DNA of 64,000 nucleotides. Origin: Zea mays (Eukaryota; Streptophyta; Magnoliopsida; Poales; Poaceae). Under the pieces are notes generated by a model. That model did no database searches. It was not told where the DNA came from and saw only the letters and a list, made by a program, of their open reading frames with translations. Below, one piece after another: positions 1-12,053 of this stretch. Location of the stretch: assembly GCF_902167145.1 (NCBI RefSeq), contig NC_050104.1, positions 104,419,849-104,483,848 on the forward strand. Direction: 5' to 3'. The position numbers and the translations under genes are program-made. Every line of letters begins with the position of its first letter. Position 1 is the first letter of the stretch.

Positions 1-2405
1 TTGTTTTCTTTTTCAGTACGCACTTACACACACATTTCCTTGTTCACGGAGGTTGTAAAAATCTCTAATTGTCATACCACACCAGACTCGTCCATACCAG
101 TGGACACGGACTATTCGAATAGGTTTCAACTCTGCGCAGAGGGGTACACTTTACCCACTAGTCCGGTTTCTGCGATCTCACCGTCGCGAGACCTGAATGC
201 CGAATCTCTTTCTTTCCTCGCATGTCCTAACCTTAACGGTTATACCGGAAGGAGTCAGGCCACCGCCATGTCCAAACCGGACAAAACATTCCCTCTCCTT
301 ATCCTCCCGGTGCTCCCCAGCCTTCATAACCCTGGGGTTGGACCGTACGAGTTCAGATTGAGTGACTGCCCACACAGTCTCGAGTGGTTGTACTATTTAT
401 GGGTACATGTAGTGAAAGATGACAAACCGGTCCTTATATGAGGGGACAATCCTTCTGCTCACGCCTAAACCAGCTAAGCCAACACCTTAGGCCCTCCCCT
501 AAACCAGGGAGTCCCTGATCATCCCACTCCCAAGATGATGAGGGTGAATACCCTTCATCGCACATCCCTTTTTAAAAGAAACCTTATCTAAAGAAACATA
601 TTGCCCTTTCTCCTAATCCATATTTCGTGTCCAAAAGATATATGTTAATGCGGGCTATCTCTCTACTCACAATGCAAATATCCCACCCTGAAATCCCGGC
701 CTAGGTAGTGGTAGAAAGAATAGGTAATTTATGCATAAGGGAAGGATGGACTTGCCTTCGTCGAAGCTTTCCTGGCACAAAAGGTCTACCTCCGGGAGAT
801 TGGGCTCCAGCCCTTCTTCCGGGGTTACGGGTTCCGGATCGACGGTCCCCACTTCTTCTAGTAAAACAGGAAATAAAACAATACATCAACAGTGCTTTAC
901 TAATTGTAGTGTGTCATTTTCTAACATTATTATTACATGTGACTTTAGAAATTATTTTTGATAATTTTTGGTGCATAAAATATTGAGGAGTACTAATTAA
1001 AGGAGAAAAGGCTGAAAAAAGGAAAAAGAAAAAGGGTTTCAGCTCTGGTGGGCCGTGGGGGGATTCTGGCCCAGCCAGGCGCAGCGCGCGCGCGGCGCGA
1101 GTGAGCCGGCCCAGTTGCGGCCCAAGGCAAAAGAGGCGCGAGTGCGCGAGGGTGACGGCGTCTCCACGGGGCCCACACGCCAGAGAGAGTGGAAGGGGGG
1201 GGGACGACGCCAGCGGTCGACAGCGGGGTGAACCGGCCGTCCGCGGGGAGAACCCGGCCGCCGGTGGGCTCGGCGGTGATTCGCCGCCGGTGACCCGGTT
1301 CTTGGGCAACGGGTAGGCGCCTTAGCACGAGGAGGGGCTGGCGAACCTAGGGGCGGGCTCAATTTGGCTAGGGGGGGTCTGGAGGGGGCTGTCCGTGGGG
1401 AGGTGGCGGAGCTCCGCGGCGGGAGTCGCCGCCGGTGAGCTTCGGGCGGGGATTGGGGTAGGGGAGCGGTGTTCCAAACTCGCGGCGGTGTGGCGAAGCT
1501 GATAGGCCTAGCTAATTGCTTGCTACACAACCAGAGGGGGAGGGAGAAGAGGGGGAAGGGCTTACCGGAGAGGGAGAAGACAGCGATGCTTCCGCGAATT
1601 GAGCTCGAGCGAGGGGAAAGAGGGGTGGCTGAGGCCGGTGCGGGGCAAGGGAGTGCTCGGGGCGACCCTTTTATAGGCGCCCGAGGGGAGGGTAGCGGTG
1701 GAGCTCGGCGGACGCCGGTGAGGTGCACAGCGCCGGAGTTTAATGTCGCACAGCGGCGACGACGAGACCGCACAGCGGGGCGGTACCGGGCAAGGACGCG
1801 GTCAAGCGGCGAGGACGGGGCAGTGCCAAACTTCTCTGTGCGTCGAGGCGGTGGGCGAGGGGACGAGGCGATGGAGGGGACGGTGGTCGGAGGTGACCGC
1901 GACGAGCCGTACGCGGGGAGGACGACGGGGTGGCTGACCGGTGGGGCCGGTCTGCCAGCGGGAGTGAGCGAACGAGAGAGCGATGGTGAGAGCGGCTGGC
2001 GAGTGTGGTCGGCTCGTCAGCGAGAGAGAGGGAGAGCTCAGGGCGGGCTGGCGCGCGTGCAGAGGCAGGCTGGAGATGGGGCGAAAGGGGGAGTCGCGGG
2101 TGCGAGGGGGGGGGGGGGGGAAGCGGCCGCGACATGGGCTGGATTTGGCCCAGCTAGGGGGAGAGAAGGGTTTCTCTTTTTCTTTTTATTTTCCCAAATT
2201 CTATATCCATTTTTATACCCTTTTCTTTTGAACAATTAATTTACTAGATAATCTAGGTACTGGAAAATAAAATCTAAGTGAGGTGTTCATATTCAATCAA
2301 AGTGTATGCATATGATGGGAAGACCTAGGGGAGATTTGGGATAGATAATAAGAAGGGGGGGTTAGATTAGGGTTTCAAACCTGGGTTGAAAATTGGGATG
2401 TTACA
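1..2405 (-). repeat. 3' LTR of the Tekay/Del-type element (partial)
   Basis: The sequence from position 1 matches that from 8416 almost base for base and ends, like the right LTR, in ...GGGATGTTACA (2405). In element orientation the LTR starts TGTAACATCCC. About 460 bases at its other end lie outside the window. The middle (about 1000-2150) is very GC-rich with runs of G and open frames on both strands in low-complexity Arg/Pro/Gly sequence; I regard these as non-coding. Confidence 0.9.
1669..1675 (-). promoter_or_regulatory. TATA box of the left LTR
   Basis: On the minus strand this reads TATAAAA in the context CCTATAAAAGGG. The same motif occurs at the equivalent place in the right LTR (10101-10107). 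It lies about 730 bases into the LTR, so transcription would start slightly further left. Confidence 0.6.
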
Positions 2406-2425
2406 AACCTACCCCACTTAAAGGA
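2406..2425 (-). other. Polypurine tract of the Tekay/Del-type element
   Basis: Directly next to the 3' LTR the minus strand reads AAGTGGGGTAGGTT followed by the LTR start TGTAAC. This is the expected site and composition for the plus-strand DNA primer. Confidence 0.7.
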
Positions 2426-2441
2426 ATCTCGCCCTCGAGAT

Positions 2442-5400
2442 TCAGACGGGGCTCGAGAAAAGGTAAGGGTATTCCCTCCTCAGAGAGTCCTCACATTCCC
2501 AGGTAGCTTCCTCTTCTCCTTCTCTGCTCCACTGAACCTTACAGAGTCTTACTTCTGAGTTGCGGGTCTTTCGGACTGCTGAGTCAAGAATCTTTACTAG
2601 CTTTTCCCAGTACTGGAGATCTTTTTGAATCTGAATTGTCTCTGCCTCGATGTGGTTCTCTGGTACTTGCAGGCATTTACGGAGCTGGGACACATGAAAC
2701 ACATTGTGAATATCTGACATGGATTTTGGTAGCTCAAGGCGGTATGCTGCGGGTCCCACTCTGCTAATGACGGGATAGGGACCGACGAAACGTGGTGCTA
2801 ACTTTCCTTTCATTTAGAACCTTTTGACACCACGCATCGGGGAGACCTTGAGGTATACGAAATCTCCTTCCTCAAATCTGAGTTCCCTCCGTCTGTTGTC
2901 TGCATAACTTTTCTGGCGACTCTGAGCTTCAAGTAACCTCTTGCGGATCAGGGCAACCTTCTCTTCGGCCTCTTTAACAAAGTCGGGTCCTTCCAGTGTC
3001 CTTTCCCCTACATTGGACCACATTAGGGGGGTCTGGCACTTTCGTCCATACAATGCTTTGAACGGTGACATCTTGATACTGGCCTGATGGCTGTTGTTAT
3101 ATGAGAATTCGGCATACGGCAAACTGGACTCCCAATTCCTATCAAACGTCAACACACAGGCTCTTAGTAAATCTTCGAGGAACTTGTTGACCCTTTCCGT
3201 TTGACCATCTGACTGGGGGTGATAAGCGGTGCTGAAATCTAACTTGGTGCCCATAGCTTGCTGAAGGCTCTTCCAAAATTTTGAGGTGAACTGTGTCCCT
3301 CTATCTGACACTATCTTCCGAGGAATACCATGGAGCCTGACTATCTCTTTAAGATATATCCGGGCAAGGGTGGCTCCTCCAAAAGTGGTTTTTACTGGAA
3401 TGAAGTGGGCCACCTTGGTGAGACGGTCGATTATTACCCAGATAGAGTCATTCCCTTTTTGCGTCCGGGGCAGTCCGGTTACAAAATCCATGCCTTTTTT
3501 CTCCCACTTCCATTCAGGCACTGGGAGGGGTTGTAGTAGGCCTGCAGGTTTCTGGTGTTCGACCTTCGTTCGCTGGCAGGTGTCACACCGGGCCACATAC
3601 TGTGCTATCTCCTTTTTCATCCCTCTCCACCAGTATCTAGCTTTGAGGTCTAGGTACATCTTGGTGGTTCCTGGGTGGATGGAGTAAGCTGAGTTGTGGG
3701 CTTCATTGAGTAGGACTTCTCGTGCCTCTCCTATTGGTACACACAGACGGTTCTTGAACCAAAGAACTCCTTGTTCATCTGCCCTAAGGTCCGGAAGTTG
3801 CTCCTTGCGAGCTCTTTCCATAAGTCTTGTTGTTTCCGCGTCCAGGCGTTGAGCCTTGCATATGAGGTCTTCTAGCATTGGCTTGACTTCCAGGCTACCG
3901 TTGTCTCCCAGACATGCATTTAGCTGAGCTGATTCCTTCTTCCAATCTTCTAAAAAGTTGGTCCCCTTTATCCCGAAAGGTTTTTGGCTGAGGATGTCTG
4001 CTACCACGTTGGCCTTCTCGGGGTGGTAATGGATCTCGAGATCATAATCTTTGATCAGTTCAAGCCATCTTCTTTGATGGAGGTTGAGGTCTGGCTGAGT
4101 GAAGATATACTTTAGACTCTTGTGATCAGTGAAGATGTGGCATTTGTTCCCAATCAGATAGTGCCTCCATATTTTTAGGGCGTGCACTATGGCTGCCAAC
4201 TCCAAGTCATGGGTGGGATAATTCTACTCATGCGGCTTGAGTAAGCGGGATGCATAAGCAATAACTTTCTCATTTTGCATTAAGACACACCCTAAGCCTT
4301 GCCTTGAAGCATCACAGAAGATGACGAAATCCTGGTGTATATCTGGTAGTGTCAAAACGGGCGCGGTCGTGAGCTTCTCCTTGATGATTTGGAAACTTTC
4401 CTCACACTTAGGAGTCCACACAAACTTATTGTCCTTCTTGAGAAGTTCGGTCATAGGTCTTGCTATGTTGGAGAATCCTTTGATAAAGCAGCGGTAATAC
4501 CCTGCCATTCCCAGAAAGCTTCGTACTTCACTGACGTTGGATGGCTGTTTCCATTTTGAAACGACTTCTACCTTGGATGGGTCTACTTCTATTCCTTCTA
4601 CAGTCAAGATATGCCCAAGGAAGGCTATCTTTTCTAACTAGAATTCACACTTGCTGAGCTTAGCATAGAGTTGATGTGCCCTGAGTCTTCCAAGGACGAT
4701 TCGGAGGTGACGCTCATGGTCCTTGCGATTCTTGGAATAGATAAGGATGTCGTCGATGAAGACTACGACAAACTTATCCAATTCTTCCATGAATACCTTA
4801 TTCATGAGGTTCATGAAAAAGGCGGGTGCGTTCGTTAGCCCAAACGACATCACTGTGAACTCATATTGTCCGTATCTGGTGATGAATGCAGTCTTCTGAA
4901 TATCTGCTTCCTTGATCCTCAGTTGGTGATATCCTGACCTGAGGTCTATCTTGGAGAAATATTTGGCTCCCTGCAGCTGGTCGAAGAGATCGTCGATCCG
5001 AGGGAGTGGGTACTTATTCTTGATTGTAACTTCATTCAAGGACCGGTAATCAATACACATCCTCATACTTCCATCCTTTTTGGTGACGAAAAGGACGGGT
5101 GCTCCCCAGGGAGACGAACTGGGACGGATGTACCCTTTTTGTTGCAGCTCTGCAATCTGGAGTTTTAATTCTGCTAACTCTGTGGGGGCCATGCGGTATG
5201 GTCTCTTTGCGATAGGCGCAGTGCCTGGAATGAGATCTATATAGAATTTCACTCCTCTTTCAGGTGGCATTCCAGGCAACTCTTCTGGAAATACATCCAT
5301 GAATTCTTCTATTATAGATATGTTTTCTGCTGCCAGATTAAACATCATTGGATCATTGGCGGGCGGTTGGGCCTGACAGGAAACTGCTTTTCCTTGGCGG

Positions 5401-5793
5401 TCGGTGAGAAGGACAGTCTTACTTGAGAAACTTATGATACCCTTGTGCTTAGTTAGTCAATCCATTCCTAGGATCACATCAATCCCTTGGGATGGCAAGA
5501 CGGTTAAGTCTACTAAGAACACTACCCCACTTAGAAGAATTCTGACTTGGGAGCACTTGAGCTGGCATAGAAGGTCTGACCCCGGGGTTCGGGTGACCAA
5601 AGGGATTTCTAGGGGTGTAGAGGGGATGCCATGCTTTTCCACAAAACTAGTGGCTATAAATGAATGGGATGCTCCTGAATCAAAAAGCATAGTAGCGGGA
5701 GTAAATTCAATAAGGAACTCACCGAGCACTACTCCTGGAGCTTGCTGGGCCTCTTGAGCGTCGACATGATTAACTCGTGCTCTGCCCTGGTAC
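2442..5793 (-). pseudogene. pol: pol polyprotein (protease, RT, RNase H, integrase, chromodomain), broken
   Basis: One minus-strand frame runs from about 5793 to 2442 and encodes a Ty3/gypsy Pol. In order: an aspartic protease with LFDSGASHSFIA; a reverse transcriptase with the catalytic stretch [13 protein letters not shown]; RNase H with FCDASRQGLG and [10 protein letters not shown]; an integrase with an HHCC zinc finger ending CDTCQ and DDE-core landmarks GMDFVTGLP and VSDRGTQF; and a C-terminal chromodomain-like stretch at 2450-2620. The frame is stopped at 5457 (TGA), 4638 (TAG), 4224 (TAG) and 2814 (TAA), all within otherwise conserved sequence. A frame change separates it from gag near 5790. 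From family knowledge the first three stops fall where Trp, Trp and Gln are usual, so they look like simple transitions. No functional Pol can be made from this copy. Confidence 0.9.
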
Positions 5794-6912
5794 TGGGTCC
5801 TGCTCTGCTGACTGTTGGAGGGGGTGCCTTGGAGGCAGGTGCTGAGGGAATCTTGGGGCCATTCACCGAGTTGGAGTAGGTAGGTCCGGGTGCCTTCAAC
5901 TGGGGGCAGTTATTCTTGAAGTGACTGGGGTCTCCGCAGTGCCAACAGGCATTTGCTGGCGGTTGGTTGCTTGCAACCGAGGGGGCCTGAAAGGAGCTCT
6001 GACTCTGCTGACTGTAACGTGACGGAGTGGGTCCGGCTGGTCTATTGAAGCTTGGTCCCTTGGGTGGAAGCCCGAAGGATCGAGCTCTCTGGTGACGGTC
6101 TTGCTGCTGAGCTCGGAGAACCTGGAATTTCCTCTTGAGGTGCCCTTTTTCTTCCTCTTTTGCCCTTTCCACTTGGATGGCTTTGTTGGAGAGGTGCGAG
6201 AAGTTGAGGAAATCTTGGCTGGCAAGGATGGTCTTGAGTTCTGGTCTTAGCCCTTTTAGAAAATGGACCATCTTCCTGGCCTCAGTGCTGACATCGTCAG
6301 GCGCGTAACGAGCCAACTCTGTGAACTTGTGCACGTACTCACTGACAGATCTTCCACCTTGAGTTAGTTCCCGGAATTCATCTTCCTTGAGTTGAACGAT
6401 CCCCTGGGGTACATGGTGCTCGCGGAAAGCAGTTTCAAATTCTGCCCAGGTACGTCCCTGATGGCCTCGCTGAAGGTATCCCACCATGCTAGGGCCATCC
6501 TAGAAAGTTGATGAGCAGCCAATTGAACGCGCTGATTTTCGGGGCATCCAATGGCTTCCAGTTTCCTCTTGATCGTGCGCAGCCAGTCGTCTGCATCGAG
6601 GGGATTGCTAGATCCAGCGAACGTGGGAGGCTTGAGTCTCAGAAATTCTCCCATCCTGTCCTGTGGTCTCCCACCACCTGGGCGCTGATTCTCCAGACTT
6701 CTAGTGAGGACTTCAATGAGTCGGGTCTGATTGGCTAGAACTTGGGACAAATCTAGTGGTAGTTCCGGAGGTGCGGGGAGGTGGGTCTCACTCCCTTCTC
6801 CGCCAGCTTCTCCTTCTACTCCTAGGGGAAATCCTGCTCCAATCCCGGAGGCGGTAGGCGTGGTTTTATCCGAAGCCATCTGCCAGGGGAAAAGAGTTAC
6901 TACCATGCACAT
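5729..6912 (-). pseudogene. gag: gag (capsid/nucleocapsid), frameshifted
   Basis: Minus-strand Gag of a Ty3/gypsy element. The N-terminal part (6912 to about 6455) contains the conserved stretch LAWWDTFSEA; the central and C-terminal part is in another frame (6487 to 5729) with FETAFREHH, a CCHC zinc knuckle (CWHCGDPSHFKNNC, near 5940) and a Ser/Pro-rich tail. The two frames overlap, and a 1-base shift at about 6455-6490 is needed to join them. Start chosen at 6912 or the internal Met at about 6879 (MASDKTTPTASG), which looks more natural. A second frame change near 5790 separates gag from protease; it could be a natural gag/pol shift or damage. Confidence 0.85.
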
Positions 6913-6984
6913 GCCACATTTTTTTCAACAAGTTACTTTATTCATTACACCAGTTCATTACAGCACACAACTACCATAAGTTCA

Positions 6985-7741
6985 TTACACGCGAGTGCTA
7001 TCTAGGGTACTCCCGAACTCCTTCTCTAAAGTGTCCCCAAATTCCTTGAGAAGGTCATCAAGGCTGGCTAGGGACATTTCCTCGGTGTCGGACGAGTTCC
7101 CTATCCTGGTAGGAGGTAGGGCTGGAGGGGCTTCTTCATTCTGCTCAGTCTGACATCCTTGGCTTTTGGTCTTCTTGCGGATTTTTCTTACGGGGGCGAG
7201 CTTCTTCAGCTTCTTGTCGTAATCCATCTTCAGAGTGCGATAGGCCTCACGGGTGTTGGTTTCCTCGCCTTCTGCTATCTCGAGGCTCTCTTGAAGGGAC
7301 GCCTTTTCCCTTGTAAGTTCCCTGACTTGATGCTCCAGGCTTTCCAGCCGGGAGTTTAGGTGAGTACAGTGGGAGGCAATGTCATCATATTGGTTATCGA
7401 GGGTGTGGAGGTATCCAGCCATGTAGACGATGGTGGGGTCATCCTCGGTAGGGTCTCTCCCTGACAGGGCCTGAAGTCTTTTCCTCCAGGCGGGGGTATT
7501 CTTGTTGCTGGGTGGAAAGTAGTGAAGGGGGGTTTCAAAGATTACTCTGCTGTAGTTCTGGCATAGTTGTCGGAGGGCTTTTGGGGCAACATTTTGGCAA
7601 GTATCTGAGAAGCGGTATCCGGTGAAAGTGACTTGGAAAGAAGGGTGGTTCAGGTAGTTTCAGGTTTCTCCCAGGTAGACTGCCATAGAGCACTTCCAGA
7701 CATATTCTGGCTTCTTGCGGATTCCCATGCGAAGCGCACAA
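6985..7741 (-). pseudogene. Pre-gag coiled-coil ORF of the Tekay/Del-type element, fragmented
   Basis: Between the primer-binding site and gag the minus strand has a coding-like stretch. The clearest piece (7422-6985) has 145 residues with heptad-like charged segments (LESLEHQVRELTREKASLQE), a basic patch (KKLKKLAPVRKIRKKTKS) and an acidic tail. Two short pieces further upstream (7538-7356 and 7741-7535) lie in other frames and may be the frameshifted N-terminus. Extra pre-gag ORFs occur in some long Tekay/Del elements, but I cannot name a function. It could also be an untranslated leader that happens to be open. Confidence 0.5.
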
Positions 7742-7939
7742 CTTCGCAATAGATGTGGGAACCCCCCCCCCACCTCTGAGCAGTAGGATGTTCTAATGAC
7801 CAGAGAGTCTTTCATCTGGAATAGGAAAAGAAGGGTCTGTTAATATTGGGGGAAGGGAGAGAAGATTTTTATTGGGGTAAGAGGTATTTTCTTTTAAGGC
7901 AAGTTTTAAGGTTAGGGCTGCGACCTACGACCAGTCCTA

Positions 7940-7953
7940 TGGCTCTGATACCA
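7940..7953 (-). other. Primer-binding site (initiator tRNA-Met type)
   Basis: The minus strand reads TGGTATCAGAGCCA two bases inside the 5' LTR, complementary to the 3' end of initiator Met tRNA, the usual primer for chromoviruses. This fixes the element's orientation. Confidence 0.88.
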
Positions 7954-7955
7954 CC

Positions 7956-10825
7956 TGAAGCGTCCCGATCCCTTGGGACTCAAATGTGATACAATTACTA
8001 GTCCCAGGAGGCTAGTAACCACATTCCTTACTTCAAATAGTACATAGTTTAAATAAAAGTCATTACAATACCGGGGTACAAGCTCGAGAGAGCCAGAATA
8101 TAAAGCGCAGTAGAAAGTTTACTAGCCCAAGCCACAGGCAGAACTGGGTGCAGACACAACCCTCTCAATCAAGCATAGCAGAAAAGAAGTCTTCGGCTGC
8201 TGAAAAACATAAATAAATCTGGGTGAATACACTAGGTATTCCGTAAGCCCACCCCGCTCCCGTAACGAGAAAGAGACCTATATCATACATGCTTTATTTG
8301 GTGGAGTTGAAGTCACTCTTCATTTTCTTAGAGAAAGGCAGTTGATGTGAGGTTTTTCCCAAAGACTTAAAAGTACAAAGTACTCAACCACCACTGAGCT
8401 TCCCGCTCCCGTGGCCTTGTTTTCTTTTTCAGTACGCACTTACACACACATTTCCTTGTTCACGGAGGTTGTAAAAATCTCTAATTGTCATACCACACCA
8501 GACTCGTCCATACCAGTGGACACGGACTATTCGAATAGGTTTCAACTCTGCGCAGAGGGGTACACTTTACCCACTAGTCCGGTTTATGCGATCTCACCGT
8601 CGCAAGACCCGAATGTCGGATCTCTTTCTTTCCTCGCACGTCCTAACCTTAACGGTTATACCGGAAGGAGTCAGGCCACCGCCATGTCCAAACCAGACAA
8701 AACATTTGCCCTCCTTATCCTCCTGGTGCTCCCCAGCCTTCATAACCCTGGGGTTGGACCGTACGAGTTCAGATTGAGTGGCTGCCCACACAGTCTCGAG
8801 TGGTTGTACTATTTATGAGTACAGGTAGTGAAAGATGACAAACCGGTCCTTATATGAGGGGACAATCCTTCTGCTCACGCCTAAACCAGCTGAGCCAACA
8901 CCTTAGGCCCTCCCCTAAACCAGGGAGTCCCTGATCATCCCACTCCCAAGGTGATGAGGGTGAATACCCTTCATCGCACATCCCTTTTTAAAAGAAACCT
9001 TATTTAAAGAAACATATTGCCCTTTCTCCCAATCCATATTTCGTGTCCAAAAGATATATGTTAATGCGGGCTATCTCTCTACTCACAATGCAAATATCCC
9101 ACCCTGAAATCTCGGCCTAGGTAGTGGTAGAAAGAATAGGTAATTTATGCATCAAGGGAAGGATGGACTTGCCTTCGTCGAAGCTTTACTGGCACAAAAG
9201 GTCTACCTCCGGGAGATCGGGCTCCGACCCTTCTTCCGGGGTTACGGGTTCCGGATCGACGCTCCCCGCTTCTTCTAGTAAAACAGGAAATAAAACAATA
9301 CATCAACAGTGGTTTACTAATTGCAGTGTGTCATTTTCTAACATTATTATTACATGTGACTTTAGAAATTATTTTTGATAATTTTTGGTGCATAAAATAT
9401 TGAGGAGTACTAATTAAAGGAGAAAAGGCTGAAAAAAGGAAAAAGAAAAAGGGTTTCAGCTCTGGTGGGCCGTGGGGGGGGGGGGATTCTGGCCCAGCCA
9501 GGCGCAGCGCGCGCGCGGCACGAGATCGCTGGCCCAGTTGCGGCCCAAGGCGGAAGATGGCGCGGGCGCGTGAGGGTGACGGCGTCTCCGCGGGGCCCAC
9601 ACGCCAGAGAGAGCGGAAGGGGGGGGGGGGGCGGAACGGCGCCAGCGGTCGACGGCGGGGTGAACCGGCCGTCCGCGGGGAGAACCCGGCCGTCAATGGG
9701 CTCGGCGGTGATTCGCCGCCGGTGACCCGGTTCTTGGGCAACGGGTATGCGCCTTAGCACGAGGAGGGGCTGGCGAACCTAGGGGCGAGCTCAATTTGGC
9801 TAGAGGGGGCCGGGAGGGGGCTGTCTGCGGGGAGGTGGCGGAGCTCCGCGGCAGGAGTCGCCGCCGGTGAGCTTCGGGTGGGGATTGGGGTAGGGGATTG
9901 GTGTTCCAAACTCGAGGCGGTGTGGCGAAGCTGATAGGCCTAGCTAATTGCTTGCTACACAACCAGAGGGGGAGGGAGAAGAGGGGGAAGGGCTTACCGG
10001 AGAGGGAGAAGACGGCGGTGCTTCCGCGAATTGAGCTCGGGCGAGGGGAAAGATGGGTGGCTGAGGTCGGTGCGGGGCAAGGGAGTGCTCGGGGCGACCC
10101 TTTTATAGGCACCCAAGGGGAGGGGAGCGGTGGAGCTCGGCGGCCGCCGGTGAGGTGCACAGCGCCGGAGTTTAATGCCGCACAGCGGCAACGACGAGAC
10201 CTCACGGCGGGGCGGTACCGGCAAGGACGTGGTCAAGCGGCGAGGACGGGGCGGTGCCAAACTTCTCTGTGCGGCGAGGGGATGGGCGAGGGGACGGGGT
10301 GATGGAGGGGACGGTGGTCGGAGGTGATCGCGACAAGCCGTACGTGGGGAGGACAACGGGGCGGCTGACCGGTGGGGCCGGTCTGCCAGCGGGAGTGAGT
10401 GGTGAGAGCGACTGGCGAGTGGGGTCGACTCATCAGCGAGAGAGAGGGAGAGCTCAGGGCGGGCTGGCGCGCATGCGGAGGCAAGCCGGAGATGGGCCGA
10501 AAGGGGGAGTCGCGGGCGCGAGGGGGGGGGGGGGGGAAGCGGCCGCGGCATGGGCTGGATTTGGCCCAGCTAGGGGGAGATAAGGGTTTCTCTTTTTCTT
10601 TTTATTTTCCCAAATTCTATATCCATTTTTTAATACCCTTTTCTTTTGAACAATTAATTTACTAGATAATCTAGGTGCTGGAAAATAAAATCTAAGTGAG
10701 GTGTTCATATTCAATCAAAGTGTATGCATATGATGGGAAGACCTAGGGGGGATTTGGGATAGATAATAAGAAGGGGGGGGGTTAGATTAGGGTTTCAAAC
10801 CTGGGTTGAAACTTGGGATGTTACA
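7956..10825 (-). repeat. 5' LTR of the Tekay/Del-type element
   Basis: This LTR of 2870 bases runs, in element orientation, from TGTAACATCC (at 10825) to GGGACGCTTCA (at 7956), so it has canonical TG...CA ends. It is bounded by the primer-binding site on the left and the sequence ATCTA (10826-10830, the presumed target-site copy) on the right. It aligns with 1-2405 throughout. It holds long G runs at 9474-9485, 9619-9631 and 10522-10536. Confidence 0.92.
10101..10107 (-). promoter_or_regulatory. TATA box of the right (5') LTR
   Basis: TATAAAA on the minus strand, in the same context as at 1669-1675. This would be the promoter for the genomic transcript of the Tekay/Del-type element. Confidence 0.6.
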
Positions 10826-11859
10826 ATCTAACATAGGGCCCGCGGTGGGGTCAGCAATGGTGGCCACGATGCCCATCTGCGTGACGGGCCAAGCGTAGGG
10901 GATGTCGATCGCATCGAGACCAACGATTCACCGTCCACCTCGCCCATTCATTTAGCTAGCCTCTAGAGCACACAATTTCTTCGATTATTCCCTAATATTT
11001 GCCTCTGCTCCGACCACTGATCCCGCCTGCACCGGTCTAGATCAGGTTACCCGTGCTGAGATCCCTACGTTTCTTCTCTCCTCTTTATCGTAATCACTCG
11101 CTATGGAGCTGGGATCCTTTCCATCCACGTAGATCGTTGCTCCCGCCTCATGCGATCGGTTCTCTAACGTGATCCATAGCAGATTTATTGGGCCCTCTGC
11201 TGAGGAGAACGACAACACGGTCGGTGGTGGCTACTAAAAATGACCTGGGTAGGTGGTATCTTCTCTTAGATTAATGTAACATGCGTGATTCTGTTAGATT
11301 CTATGGTGCATAGGATCAATTCCTAAGCCCCTAAAATAACAATTCATATCTGCAAATCCTAGATGATGAGTATATCTATTCTAGTGAGAGGCATAGAGGC
11401 ACACACCTTCATTGTTGTTCATCGCAGCAACCATCACGGCGACGTCTTGCAGCGATGACCCGCATCCTCCTCCACCTCCCCGTGTGTGGCGAGGAGACTG
11501 GTTCCCATCGTTGATCGGTGGTGGATCGGCTCCTCCATTAGCACCTGCAGGGGAGGCTCAAATCCCGTTCTCGTTGGGGAGATAGCGGGGATCATAGCCA
11601 TGAGCCACAGCTCTTCCAGTCACTCCGAGCTCCTAGGTGATGAGGACTTCTACAAAGTGTCGATTAGGGTTTTATGGTCGAATGATTAGCGTTGGCTAAA
11701 CCATCGACTCCCTTAATCTATTTATATGGCGTCGTGTGACTGGGGCTGCAACCAACGGTTAGGATAGCCCTCCCCCCGATCAGAGGCGCGGTTAGACAGT
11801 TAGGATTAACCCTACCTCGATTACTGTTAACTAGCTAGTGTAGATGGCACATCATAACA
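10826..11859 (-). repeat. 3' LTR of the copia element (partial)
   Basis: In element orientation it starts TGTTATGATGTGCC at 11859, directly after a polypurine tract, and contains a TATA box about 135 bases inside. Its far end is not visible because the Tekay/Del-type element is inserted at 10825/10826. No partner LTR exists in the window, so the boundary rests on the polypurine tract and TG start only. Confidence 0.6.
11718..11726 (-). promoter_or_regulatory. TATA box in the copia LTR
   Basis: The minus strand reads TATAAATAG here, a strong plant TATA consensus, about 135 bases inside the LTR. Confidence 0.55.
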
Positions 11860-11873
11860 ATCTTCCCTTTGTT
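11860..11873 (-). other. Polypurine tract of the copia element
   Basis: The minus strand reads AACAAAGGGAAGAT immediately before the LTR start TGTTATG. About 180 bases separate it from the pol stop at 12054. Confidence 0.65.
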
Positions 11874-12053
11874 CTCTACATACCTTTCACTCAAACTTTT
11901 CTGAATTCCATCCTTTAACAAGTTTACACATAGAGACCAATGTGTGACAATGATCTATTAAGTATCACCACACTCATTGACTAAAACAGGCTCCCCTGCT
12001 TCAGAACGAAAAGACTTTACTAGGTTGCAATTTGTATCCCCTGTGATTTAAGA

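Larger units (their letters stand above)
1..10825 (-). mobile_element. Tekay/Del-type Ty3 (gypsy) chromovirus, degenerate, left end outside window
   Basis: This is a nearly complete LTR retrotransposon read on the minus strand: 5' LTR on the right (7956-10825), primer-binding site, a pre-gag coiled-coil ORF, gag, protease, RT, RNase H, integrase with a C-terminal chromodomain, polypurine tract, and 3' LTR on the left (cut by the window start). The domain order protease-RT-RNase H-integrase is that of Ty3/gypsy elements. The chromodomain and long LTRs suit the Tekay/Del clade; the clade name is my inference from overall protein character. Every protein carries stops or frameshifts, so the copy is not autonomous. 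The two LTRs show many scattered differences, so it is not a recent insertion. Its right end lies in the 3' LTR of a copia element. Confidence 0.88.

Noticed and set aside
1..441. Open frame of 146 codons repeated at 8411-8818
   Set aside because: Present only because the LTR is duplicated; no Met start at the left edge, and the copies share more DNA than protein character.
1039..2239. Overlapping open frames of 130-256 codons on both strands
   Set aside because: They are Arg/Pro/Gly/Ala low-complexity products of a GC-rich LTR, recur in the other LTR with frame-breaking indels, and match no protein family I know.
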